From: Rhodobacteraceae bacterium M385 | Lineage (GTDB): Bacteria > Pseudomonadota > Alphaproteobacteria > Rhodobacterales > Rhodobacteraceae | DNA: 64,000 bases | Direction: 5' to 3' | Assembly: GCA_025141835.1 (NCBI GenBank) | Contig: CP081102.1 | Coordinates: 3,224,001-3,288,000 of the forward strand | Shown here: piece by piece, positions 1 through 7,151 of the stretch | Numbering within the stretch: the first letter of the stretch is position 1 | How the letters are laid out: each line of letters begins with the position of its first letter | Notes under the pieces: generated by a model | Databases searched by the model: none | Seen by the model: the letters and a program-made list of their open reading frames with translations, nothing else | Told to the model about the DNA's origin: nothing | Translations under genes and position numbers: made by a program

Positions 1-8
1 AAAACGGG

Positions 9-491
9 TCAGGCGAATGTTACGGTGCCTTGTTCGCCCATATCAGGCGTTTCATCGGTGAGATGCGCCTTCGCGATTTCATAAAGAAACTTCGCGCCGC
101 CCCCTTCGGTCACCGATACCTCTCCCTCGGAAGGGGTGAATTTCAGCAAGCAAACAGCCGCATCGTGTTTGCCGCCCTCAAACCATGCGTCGGCAACAAA
201 GCTCCATGCTTCATCAAGGGCCTCACGGTCAGTGGAATGCTCTAGCTTGCCGTCCAAATCGGCATAGAGCCCCTCTCCATCGTCAGCGACGACAAACTGC
301 GCGTCCCTTGGACCGGCGGCCACCGCCCGCGCCAATTCCGTGCCTTTAGCAGTGATAAACCACAAGGCACCGGGGATGTCATCGTCGGCCTTGGGCGACA
401 TCGGCACCAAGCGGCCTTCTCCCTTGATCCCCAGCATACCGGAGCGGACATCTTCGATGCGGTCCCAGAATTCGTGTTTCAAATCGGCCAT
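9..491 (-). CDS. pyridoxamine 5'-phosphate oxidase-like general stress protein
   Basis: A 160-residue soluble protein that looks like the general-stress / pyridoxamine-phosphate-oxidase split-barrel family (a flavin-binding fold). It opens with a helix (MADLKHEFWDRIEDVRSGML) followed by the short beta strands usual in that family, including GALWFITAKG and AQFVVADD. I chose the ATG at 491 because an AAGGAG ribosome site lies 7 bases upstream; an upstream start at 512 has no such site. The gene is monocistronic as far as the window shows and lies downstream of the rpsD terminator. The family call rests on overall pattern, not on a catalytic residue, so the exact substrate or cofactor is unknown. 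Confidence 0.6.
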   Translation of the reverse strand: MADLKHEFWDRIEDVRSGMLGIKGEGRLVPMSPKADDDIPGALWFITAKGTELARAVAAGPRDAQFVVADDGEGLYADLDGKLEHSTDREALDEAWSFVADAWFEGGKHDAAVCLLKFTPSEGEVSVTEGGGAKFLYEIAKAHLTDETPDMGEQGTVTFA

Positions 492-572
492 GGTCGTTCT
501 CCTTATTGTCACTTCATAGGAGCAACGGTTGGTGCAACGCTTGGGTTCCGTTCCGTGGCCAATGCCAACGAA

Positions 573-599
573 AAAGGCCGCCCGGTTGGGGCGGCCTTT
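573..599 (-). terminator. rpsD intrinsic terminator
   Basis: An 11-bp perfect stem (573-583 paired with 589-599, loop GGTTG) rich in GC. Read on the minus strand it is followed by a T run (plus strand shows AAAAA at 571-575), so it should end the rpsD transcript 26 bases after its stop codon. Confidence 0.85.
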
Positions 600-624
600 C
601 TGAATTCTGCGTCGGAGGCGAAGA

Positions 625-1245
625 TTAGTTCTTCGCGTAGAATTCCACGACGAGGTTTGGTTCCATCTGCACTGGGTAAGGCACGTCGCCCAGACCAGGA
701 GTGCGAACGAAGGTCGCGGTCATTTTGGAGTGATCGGCCTCAATGTAGTCAGGCACATCACGCTCGGCCAGTTGAACGGCTTCCAGAACAACGGCGAGTT
801 GCTTGGACTTGTCGCGCACAGCAATCACGTCGCCTTCTTTCACCCGGTAGGAAGGGATGTTCACCTTCTGGCCGTTTACAGTGACGTGGCCGTGGTTCAC
901 GAACTGACGCGCTGCGAATACAGTCGGAACGAACTTGGCACGGTAAACAACGGCGTCAAGGCGACGCTCCAGCAGACCAATCAGGAATTCACCGGTGTCT
1001 CCGCGCAGACGCTCGGCTTCGGCATAAATGCGACGGAATTGTTTCTCGGTCAGGTCGCCGTAGTAGCCTTTCAGCTTCTGCTTGGCGCGCAACTGAAGAC
1101 CGAAGTCGGACAGTTTGCCCTTGCGGCGCTGACCGTGCTGGCCGGGGCCATATTCGCGGCGGTTCACTGGGGATTTAGGACGGCCCCAGATGTTTTCGCC
1201 CATGCGGCGGTCAATTTTGTACTTGGCAGACGTGCGTTTGGTCAC
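625..1245 (-). CDS. rpsD: 30S ribosomal protein S4
   Basis: A 206-residue S4, the primary assembly protein of the 30S body that binds the 5' domain of 16S rRNA. The N-terminal S4 domain is followed by the S4 RNA-binding fold (RRLDAVVYRAKFVPTVFAARQFVNHGHVTVNG, about residues 95-125). It contains no cysteine, so it is the zinc-independent form that lacks the N-terminal Zn knuckle. The start is GTG at 1245 with an AAAGGAG site 6 bases upstream. It is monocistronic, with a terminator downstream and a bulged palindromic repeat in its leader. The identity is certain. Confidence 0.98.
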   Translation of the reverse strand: MTKRTSAKYKIDRRMGENIWGRPKSPVNRREYGPGQHGQRRKGKLSDFGLQLRAKQKLKGYYGDLTEKQFRRIYAEAERLRGDTGEFLIGLLERRLDAVVYRAKFVPTVFAARQFVNHGHVTVNGQKVNIPSYRVKEGDVIAVRDKSKQLAVVLEAVQLAERDVPDYIEADHSKMTATFVRTPGLGDVPYPVQMEPNLVVEFYAKN

Positions 1246-1268
1246 GGCTGTTCTCCTTTAATAATGGC

Positions 1269-1314
1269 ATTTCAGCTTGTTCCGAAAACCGGTTCCCACT
1301 TTTCGGGCTGAAAT
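1269..1314. repeat. alphaproteobacterial bulged palindromic element in the rpsD leader
   Basis: Inner stem CCGAAAA (1282-1288) pairs with TTTTCGG (1300-1306) around a loop containing ACCGGTTCCC. An outer stem ATTTCAGC (1269-1276) pairs with GCTGAAAT (1307-1314), with a one-sided bulge TTGTT (1277-1281). The core matches, from memory, the dispersed palindrome common in Rhizobiales and relatives; there the outer stem differs but the bulge and core are kept. It lies 24 bases upstream of the rpsD start, so it is probably transcribed into the 5' leader. Confidence 0.7.
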
Positions 1315-1440
1315 CGCGTCTCCGCGTCACCCGTGGGGTCCATTTTCGAAAGGCTGTCAGGCCGTTCAAAAGGGCGTTGTCCTCTGAGCCGAAGCTCTGA
1401 CAGGGATCCCCTTGCGAGGGCCACCAACACCAATAAAAAC

Positions 1441-1458
1441 CCCGGCATCGCTGCCGGG
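1441..1458 (-). terminator. intrinsic terminator of the Hint-domain gene
   Basis: A 7-bp perfect stem CCCGGCA / TGCCGGG with a 4-base loop. On the minus strand it is followed by GTTTTTATT, the expected T run. It lies 35 bases after the stop codon of the gene at 1494-2600. Confidence 0.8.
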
Positions 1459-1493
1459 ATCTCAGCGGTCTTTAGAGAGGGTTCAGAGCCCTG

Positions 1494-2600
1494 TCAATGC
1501 GAGCTGTACGTGGAGCCGTACATCGAACGCGCCGCCAGTGGTTTGGTTGGCGCACCGTGGATCAAGATCGCGGCCTCGGCCCGTGTCAGCATCCGGCGCA
1601 CTGGGGCGCCGTAGGCATGGGGGTTTGCCGCAAGCTCGGGCCGCATTTCCAGCATGGAGTTGCGTTGCAGATTGGTCAGATGATCGAGCCCCATGAAACC
1701 GGGGTGGAAACTCTCGACTTCCATCCCATTGGCCCAGACTACCTCGTGGCGATCCAGCATGAGGTGGATATAGAACGTCTCGCGCAGTGAGTGGTCGACG
1801 GTGATCCGGCTATCGCCCACCAGATCCGCGGCGCGCACAAGCACCTCATCTTCGCCCCAAAGGTCCATCGCGGCGCGGCCAGTGACCAATACACGATGTT
1901 CGGGCGAGACGATCAGATCGGCGTCGGGGCGGTCTATTCCCAAGGCCCCTGCCCGCATCCGAATGGGCCGTTGATCGGGCATCGCGAACAGACGTGCGCC
2001 AGACATGCGACGATGACCGGACCACAAAACTTCTTGCGGGCCGCTATCGCGGGTCAAAACGCGATCACCGGTGCCCAGTTCCTCAATCGCGACATCGCCG
2101 TTTTCCGTGCGAATGCGCGTGCCGGGCGTGAAACAGATTACTGCGGGCGCATCAGAGGGCGTTGGCGTCAGGGTCTCTTCGTTGCGATGCACAACCGTCA
2201 ATTCGCGCCCCGAAGGCGGCGGATTACCTGCGAATAGCAAAAGCGGCGCGGCACCATCTTCCAGAAGGATCGGAACAATCGTGTGGAACTTCGCGCCATC
2301 GCTGACGATGAACGCCCCGCGAAACAACGGATCCGCTTCTGAAGCGGCGAATTCTACAGCGCCCGGCGCGGGGTGCTGCAAGAGTTTGCGCACCACCCGC
2401 GCCGCACGGGAACGGAGCTCATCCTGGTCCCGGCTGGCCGTAAGGAGTAGGGCCGCCGGATCGCCATCCAACGGCATTAGCTGACCATGCCAGCTCCAAC
2501 TCATCCCTTCGACCAGTTCTATTTCTGGTTCTGCCGGAAACCCTTCGATGCAGGTCTGCGCCCATGCAATCACGAACGCGCCCTGAAAGCCCGTACCCAT
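1494..2600 (-). CDS. Hint-domain (hedgehog/intein-type, Hint_2) protein
   Basis: A 368-residue protein with an uncharacterised N-terminal domain (about 1-150) and a Hint_2-type autoprocessing domain from about residue 154. The domain starts VICFTPGTRI with the candidate nucleophile Cys156, continues IEELGTGDRVLT, and carries the block-B-like motif SPEHRVLV (231-238). These proteins are common and often multi-copy in Rhodobacterales; their function is not established. No split reading frame or host-protein domain flanks the Hint block, so it is not an intein. The start at 2600 has an AAGGG site upstream. It has its own terminator and is not in an operon. Confidence 0.8.
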   Translation of the reverse strand: MGTGFQGAFVIAWAQTCIEGFPAEPEIELVEGMSWSWHGQLMPLDGDPAALLLTASRDQDELRSRAARVVRKLLQHPAPGAVEFAASEADPLFRGAFIVSDGAKFHTIVPILLEDGAAPLLLFAGNPPPSGRELTVVHRNEETLTPTPSDAPAVICFTPGTRIRTENGDVAIEELGTGDRVLTRDSGPQEVLWSGHRRMSGARLFAMPDQRPIRMRAGALGIDRPDADLIVSPEHRVLVTGRAAMDLWGEDEVLVRAADLVGDSRITVDHSLRETFYIHLMLDRHEVVWANGMEVESFHPGFMGLDHLTNLQRNSMLEMRPELAANPHAYGAPVRRMLTRAEAAILIHGAPTKPLAARSMYGSTYSSH

Positions 2601-2736
2601 ATGTATGCCCTTGCCTCGTCATTTTTGACGTAACCCGGTGGTTGATCCCCGAGCCTTGTCGCTGACGCTAGCAGAGGTGATTCGCTGTGGAAAGAGTCTG
2701 ATTCGCGAAACTGCGTTTAGGTGAGTCTTCTGCGCC

Positions 2737-3672
2737 TCAGAACTGCAACAATAGGGACAAAGTGCCTACAAGTTGACCTTCTTCTTGGCCCTCGAACTCT
2801 TCCGAGAGGTATGTCACCCCATAAAAGAAGTCGACCGGGCCAAAACCATGCCCCACGCCACCCCGCACCCGATACCGCATGTCTTCTGCGGCGGGGCCAT
2901 TGGCTGGCAAAAGCACAGAGTCGCTGACATAGGCCGCGTCGGCGCCCAAAGTGAAACTCCAACCGCCCACGCTTTCGCCGGGGATGGCAACGACGCGTTG
3001 TCCCGTAGTTGCGTCACGGACCAAGAAGGCCTCGGGGTCGTAGTTGCCAAACCGCAGGTCCGCACCGACGCGCACCAGCGTTTCCAGGCCCGCTTGCGCC
3101 TCCACAAAGGGGCGGACTTCGCTATTGCCCCATTCCAGGGTTCGAGCGCCTTCAACGGTTGCGTTCAAATAGACGCCGTCTTCGATCATGAAGTTTGACA
3201 GGTCGACGTCCGAGCCACCAAAAGTGCGATGGATGCCGTCATGGACGTCCATCAGGCCCGTCTGCTCCCCTGTCAGGGCCAAATCGAGACCGGCAGAAAC
3301 GTCCAACCCGCGATAGTCAAAATGCGTCACTGCGCCGAAAGACAGGACAGGGGCATAGCGGCGGTCACCTGCGGCGGGGGCTGCAAGGTTGTCGGGGGCG
3401 ATGATCTCGCCCCGGAACCGGAATTCCATCAACGCGAAGGGCGCATAGGGCAGCGCCCCGTCCCATTCGTCGCGGCCATAGATGCCGCTGACTTGGTAAG
3501 AGCCCGTGCGCCAACGATCGTACCGGTCACCCAAGGGCATACCGAACCAATCGTTGTCAAATATTTGCACGACCCCAAGGCGCGTCAGGCCGCTATCTTC
3601 TGCCTGCGCAGCACCCCCCATAAGGGTCGCCATAAGAGAAAGGGCGAATGCCCCGCGTGATGAAAAAGCCAT
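2737..3672 (-). CDS. LpxR-like lipid A 3'-O-deacylase (DUF2219), outer membrane
   Basis: A 311-residue protein with a signal peptide (about 1-24, ending AAQAED) and a C-terminal phenylalanine (LSLLLQF), as expected for an outer-membrane beta barrel. The family removes the 3'-acyloxyacyl group of lipid A. Residues matching the LpxR active site as I recall it are Asn40-Asp41 (FDND), Thr56 (DRWRTGSY) and His148 in the G-x(3)-Q-like segment GEQTGLMDVHDGIHRTFG. LpxR is best known from Salmonella and Helicobacter, so the activity here is inferred. It stands alone; no terminator hairpin is visible after its stop. Confidence 0.7.
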   Translation of the reverse strand: MAFSSRGAFALSLMATLMGGAAQAEDSGLTRLGVVQIFDNDWFGMPLGDRYDRWRTGSYQVSGIYGRDEWDGALPYAPFALMEFRFRGEIIAPDNLAAPAAGDRRYAPVLSFGAVTHFDYRGLDVSAGLDLALTGEQTGLMDVHDGIHRTFGGSDVDLSNFMIEDGVYLNATVEGARTLEWGNSEVRPFVEAQAGLETLVRVGADLRFGNYDPEAFLVRDATTGQRVVAIPGESVGGWSFTLGADAAYVSDSVLLPANGPAAEDMRYRVRGGVGHGFGPVDFFYGVTYLSEEFEGQEEGQLVGTLSLLLQF

Positions 3673-3854
3673 GTTTCTGCCCGTACATTCTTATCTTTAC
3701 GGCTGTAGTGCCGATGATTTGTGTCGTTTTTAGCACTTATTGTGGGCGGCGCGCGGGAAATCCGGTGGAATGAAATTTATCCCCATCCCCTGCGGCACAG
3801 CGGTGACACCTTTGAGCGGCCCGTTATTCTGTGCGCCACCGCCATCGGGATCAG

Positions 3855-4649
3855 TCACCCCAAGGAGCGAATGCCCCGCAACATGCTGGTCGCGGCAAAG
3901 ATCAATGCGGCGACGCAAACGATCGACGGCCCCGCAGGCGTGTCCAAAACGAATGCGGCCCGCAGGCCAATCCCCGCAGAAACCGCGCCGATAAGCGCCG
4001 CGACCAAGGCCATGCCCTCAGGCGTCCGCGCCAAGGGACGTGCAGCGGCGGAGGGGATGATCAACATGGCCGCGATAAGCAAAACGCCCACCACCTTGAT
4101 TGCCGCAGCAACCGTAATGGCAAGGGCAAGGGTCAGGACCAATTGCTCGCGCTTGGGGTTGATGCCGCTGGCGTAGGCCAAATCCTCGTTCAAGGTTGCG
4201 GTCAATAGCGCCGACCAACGCCAGCCAATCAGCGCCACCACCAAGGCAGCACCGCCCCAGATCACCGCCAAATCGCCCCGCGACACCGCAAGGATATCGC
4301 CGAAAAGATATGCCATCAGATCGATGCGAATGCCCGACAGGAACGACACGGCGACAAGGCCGAACGCCAAAGCCGAATGGGCCAGAACACCCAAAAGCGT
4401 ATCCATCGCGTAGCCGCGCCCCGTCAGTGTATTGACCACAAGTGCCATGACCAGCGCCACGACCAAAGCCCCTGCAAAGACCGACATCGACAAGGCAAGC
4501 GACAACGCCACCCCAAGGATCGCGGCATGGGCGGTGGCATCGCCGAAATACGCCATGCGCCGCCAGACAACGAAACACCCCAAAGGTGCGGCCGCAATCG
4601 CAACACCAACCCCGGCAAGGGCGGCGCGGACCATGAAATCATCAAGCAT
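3855..4649 (-). CDS. znuB: zinc ABC transporter permease
   Basis: A 264-residue inner-membrane permease of the ABC-3 (Znu/Mnt) family with about seven to eight hydrophobic segments. It forms the membrane channel of ZnuABC, taking Zn2+ from periplasmic ZnuA with energy from ZnuC. The conserved N-terminal segment PLGCFVVWRRMAYFGDATAHAAILGVAL is typical of the family. Its ATG overlaps the znuC stop by one base (TAATG), so translation is probably coupled. It is the last gene of the zur-znuC-znuB transcript. Confidence 0.93.
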   Translation of the reverse strand: MLDDFMVRAALAGVGVAIAAAPLGCFVVWRRMAYFGDATAHAAILGVALSLALSMSVFAGALVVALVMALVVNTLTGRGYAMDTLLGVLAHSALAFGLVAVSFLSGIRIDLMAYLFGDILAVSRGDLAVIWGGAALVVALIGWRWSALLTATLNEDLAYASGINPKREQLVLTLALAITVAAAIKVVGVLLIAAMLIIPSAAARPLARTPEGMALVAALIGAVSAGIGLRAAFVLDTPAGPSIVCVAALIFAATSMLRGIRSLG

Positions 4650-5425
4650 TATTCAGCTGCCTCGGAATGGGAGTGCCCGCAGGCATCGGAATGAACGTGT
4701 CCGTTATCGTGACCATGATCATGGTCATGGCGGTACAGCGCCAAGGCTCCGCCAGTGCCGGTGCCAAACAAGGCCCGGTATTCAGGCGCGGAGGCGACGA
4801 TATCCGGTGTGCCTTCACAACAGACGTGACCATTGAGGCAGACCACCCGGTCCGAGGCGCTCATCACGACGTGCAATTCATGGCTAATCATCAAGACGGC
4901 ACAGCCGGTTTCGGTGCGCACGGCCTCGATCTGGCGGTAGAACGCGGCAGAGCCCGGTTGGTCGAGCCCCTGCGTCGCCTCATCCAGCAACAAGAGGTGC
5001 GGCTTACCGATCAGAGCACGGGCCAGCATGACCCGTTGAAACTGGCCGCCCGAAAGTTGCGACATCTGCGCGGCGGCAAGATTGGGGACACCGGCCTGGG
5101 CCAAGGCCGCATTAACTGCCGGGGTCGCGATCTTACCTGCCAAGCGCAGGAACCGCGCCACGGTCATCGGCAAGGTCGGATCAATGTGCAAACGCTGCGG
5201 GACATAGCCGATGCGCAGGCCCGGCCCTTGAACAACCTTTCCCGACACGGGTTTCACCGCGCCGATAATGGCCCGCAAAAGGCTGGTCTTGCCGGACCCG
5301 TTGGGGCCCACGATTGTCACGATCTCTCCGGCGGACACCTCAAGCGAAACATCGGACAGAACCCTCTTGGCCCCATAGTTGATGCTCAGGCCTTTGACGG
5401 CCACAAGGCTTTGACTATCGCTCAT
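4649..5425 (-). CDS. znuC: zinc ABC transporter ATP-binding protein with His-rich tail
   Basis: A 258-residue ABC ATPase with Walker A GPNGSGKT (40-47), signature LSGGQFQR and Walker B LLLLDEATQGLD. It powers ZnuB. The start at 5425 lies two bases after the zur stop, with AAAAGG upstream; a longer frame extends into zur and was rejected. The C-terminal 27 residues are unusually rich in His and Asp (RHDHDHGHDNGHVHSDACGH), a likely cytoplasmic metal-binding tail that standard ZnuC proteins lack or have only in shorter form. Confidence 0.93.
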   Translation of the reverse strand: MSDSQSLVAVKGLSINYGAKRVLSDVSLEVSAGEIVTIVGPNGSGKTSLLRAIIGAVKPVSGKVVQGPGLRIGYVPQRLHIDPTLPMTVARFLRLAGKIATPAVNAALAQAGVPNLAAAQMSQLSGGQFQRVMLARALIGKPHLLLLDEATQGLDQPGSAAFYRQIEAVRTETGCAVLMISHELHVVMSASDRVVCLNGHVCCEGTPDIVASAPEYRALFGTGTGGALALYRHDHDHGHDNGHVHSDACGHSHSEAAE

Positions 5426-5427
5426 CG

Positions 5428-5922
5428 TTACGCCTTTTCCACGCATGCGGGGCAGATGCCTTCGGCCTCGACCACTGTCCGCTCTATCTGAAATCCGGTG
5501 GCGCGGGCCACGTCGCCCAATGCGCCCCTCGCCGGACCAGATTGGGCTTCTGCAACAGTTTCGCAAAGACGGCAAATCATGAACGCAGGCGCATGGTTCT
5601 CGCCGGGATGAGCGCAGGCGATGAAAGCGTTGAGCCGCTCAATCTTATGGGCCAACCCGTTATCGACAAGGAATTCCAACGCACGGTAAGCCACCGGAGG
5701 TTGCGAGCCGAAACCCGCTTCGCGCAGTTTGTCTAAAATGGCGTAGGCCCCCAAGGCCCGGTGTTCTTGCAGCAAGATTTCCAGCACTTTCCGGCGCTGA
5801 GGCGTGAAACGAAGACCTTCACGGGCGCAACGATCCTCGGCAGCAACAACGGCTTCTGACACGCAAGATGTATGGTCGTGCGGCTCAAAGCCCAAGGGAA
5901 GGTCGCTGGATTGACTTGTCAT
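5428..5922 (-). CDS. zur: Fur-family zinc uptake regulator
   Basis: A 164-residue Fur-family repressor. A winged-helix DNA-binding region (about 35-95, RFTPQRRKVLEILLQEHRALGAYAILDKL) is followed by the dimer/metal domain. Two cysteine pairs, CRLC (117-120) and CPAC (157-160), form the structural zinc site typical of Zur. HDH near the N terminus and CAHPGENH (103-110) add possible sensory ligands. It heads the zur-znuC-znuB operon and is divergent from znuA with only 50 bases between them, so it very likely represses both directions and itself. Confidence 0.93.
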   Translation of the reverse strand: MTSQSSDLPLGFEPHDHTSCVSEAVVAAEDRCAREGLRFTPQRRKVLEILLQEHRALGAYAILDKLREAGFGSQPPVAYRALEFLVDNGLAHKIERLNAFIACAHPGENHAPAFMICRLCETVAEAQSGPARGALGDVARATGFQIERTVVEAEGICPACVEKA

Positions 5923-5946
5923 GTTATCACATTTTGATTAAGCGGT

Positions 5947-5968
5947 GTGTAATGTTATACAATCACAC
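5947..5968. promoter_or_regulatory. candidate Zur operator
   Basis: A 22-bp near-palindrome beginning GTGTAATGTTAT and ending CAATCACAC, with 8 of 11 positions symmetric. It lies 4 bases before the znuA ATG and 25 bases from the zur ATG. The half-site AATGTTATA (5951-5959) matches the Zur half-site known from gamma- and alphaproteobacteria. A second ATGTTAT (5921-5927) lies 31 bases away in the same orientation, about three helical turns. Confidence 0.65.
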
Positions 5969-5972
5969 GGGA

Positions 5973-7097
5973 ATGCCGATGTCCAGAACGCTCCTCACTC
6001 TCTCGCTGTCCGCCTCTTTGATGGGCGGCACGGCCCTTGCCGATGTCCCCAATGTTGCGGCGGATATCGCCCCGATCCATTCGCTGGTAGCCCGTGTCAT
6101 GGAAGGCGTCGGCACGCCGGACTTGATCGTCCAGTCAGGCGCGAGCCCTCACGAATACTCTCTCCGCCCATCCGAGGCCGCTGCCCTTCAGAACGCGAAC
6201 CTTGTGTTCTGGGTTGGTCCGGACCTTACGCCATGGCTGGAAGGCGCGATCGAAACCATCGCCACCGATGCCGTTGTGACCGAGTTGATGGAAGCCGACG
6301 GCACAATCGAGCTGCCGTTCCGCGAAGGCGCCCTGTTCGAGGCCCACAGCCACGGGGATGAGGACCACGCCGCGCATGGTGATGAAGATGATGGCGATCA
6401 TGAAGAACACGATCACGACGAGCACGGTGAAGATGATCATGACGACCACGAAGGGCATGACCACGAGGACCCTGGCGAAGAGGATCACGACGACCACGAG
6501 GGACATGACCACGAAGAGCACGGCGACGAGGATCATGACGACCACGAGGGGCACGATCACGACGAACACGCAGGACACGGCCACGGCGCGCACGACCCCC
6601 ATGTTTGGCTCTCGCCTGACAATGCCGCCACTTGGCTGAACGTAATCGCCGCGCAACTTTCGGCGGCGGACCCTGACAACGCGGGCACTTACTTTGCCAA
6701 CGCCGCCAGCGCCCGCTCTGAGATCGTGGCGCTCGTAGAAGAGGTAAACGCGATCCTTGATCCGGTGCGTGGCGGGAACTTCATCGTGTTCCACGACGCC
6801 TACCAGTACTTTGAGACGACCTTTGACTTCCCGGCTTCGGGGGCGATTTCTCTCAGCGACGCCTCGGACCCAAGCCCGGCGCGTATCGCTGAAATCCAAG
6901 ACCGGATCGCGGCAGAAGGTGTGGATTGTGTCTTGGCGGAACCGCAGTTCAACATGGGTCTGGTAGAGACCGCTCTGGACGGCACCACCGCCAACACCGG
7001 GGTTATGGACCCTCTCGGCTCTGATCTAGAGCTCGGCTCCGGCCTATACCCTCAGTTGATCCGCAACCTTGCGGGAACTTTGGCAGACTGCCTGTAA
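5973..7097 (+). CDS. znuA: zinc ABC transporter substrate-binding protein
   Basis: A 374-residue periplasmic Zn2+-binding protein of the cluster A-I family. It has a signal peptide (SRTLLTLSLSASLMGGTALA) and then the family motif IHSLVARVMEGVG. Likely zinc ligands include the His of ASPHEYSLRPS, the His of DPHVWLSP and the His of IVFHDAYQYFE. Between the first and second lies a long His/Asp/Glu loop with three 16-residue repeats. Starts at 5973 or 5979 are both possible; upstream frames run through the operator and were rejected. It is divergent from zur and is followed by a strong terminator. Confidence 0.93.
   Translation: MPMSRTLLTLSLSASLMGGTALADVPNVAADIAPIHSLVARVMEGVGTPDLIVQSGASPHEYSLRPSEAAALQNANLVFWVGPDLTPWLEGAIETIATDAVVTELMEADGTIELPFREGALFEAHSHGDEDHAAHGDEDDGDHEEHDHDEHGEDDHDDHEGHDHEDPGEEDHDDHEGHDHEEHGDEDHDDHEGHDHDEHAGHGHGAHDPHVWLSPDNAATWLNVIAAQLSAADPDNAGTYFANAASARSEIVALVEEVNAILDPVRGGNFIVFHDAYQYFETTFDFPASGAISLSDASDPSPARIAEIQDRIAAEGVDCVLAEPQFNMGLVETALDGTTANTGVMDPLGSDLELGSGLYPQLIRNLAGTLADCL
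6426..6569 (+). repeat. three 48-bp tandem repeats in znuA His-rich loop
   Basis: Three in-frame copies (6426-6473, 6474-6521, 6522-6569) encode GEDDHDDHEGHDHEDP, GEEDHDDHEGHDHEEH and GDEDHDDHEGHDHDEH. Each copy carries four to five histidines. The repeat unit is exactly 16 codons, so copy number can change without a frameshift. Confidence 0.9.
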
Positions 7098-7106
7098 GCG
7101 CAAAGG

Positions 7107-7136
7107 CGGGCGGCTATCCCTAAGGGTGGCCGCCCG
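7107..7136 (+). terminator. znuA terminator
   Basis: An 8-bp perfect stem CGGGCGGC (7107-7114) / GCCGCCCG (7129-7136), followed on the plus strand by ACGTTTTC. It lies 9 bases after the znuA stop and between the convergent genes znuA and iolB, so it may also serve iolB. Confidence 0.8.
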
Positions 7137-7151
7137 ACGTTTTCGGGCCGC

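Noticed and set aside
730..1311. 193-codon plus-strand frame opposite rpsD
   Set aside because: It lies antisense to the certain rpsD gene and has no ribosome site or family resemblance; it is a GC-rich shadow frame.
1494..2600. Intein interpretation of the Hint protein
   Set aside because: No host-protein halves flank the Hint block and no homing endonuclease domain is present.
4667..5491. 274-codon plus-strand frame opposite znuC
   Set aside because: It mirrors the znuC coding sequence; the His-rich look comes from the complementary codons and no domain is recognisable.
5868..5972. Longer start for znuA
   Set aside because: The extension would read through the Zur operator and into zur, and it would put 35 polar residues before a clear signal peptide.
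6426..6569. CRISPR-like array
   Set aside because: The 48-bp repeats are contiguous, in frame and without spacers; they encode the ZnuA His-rich loop.
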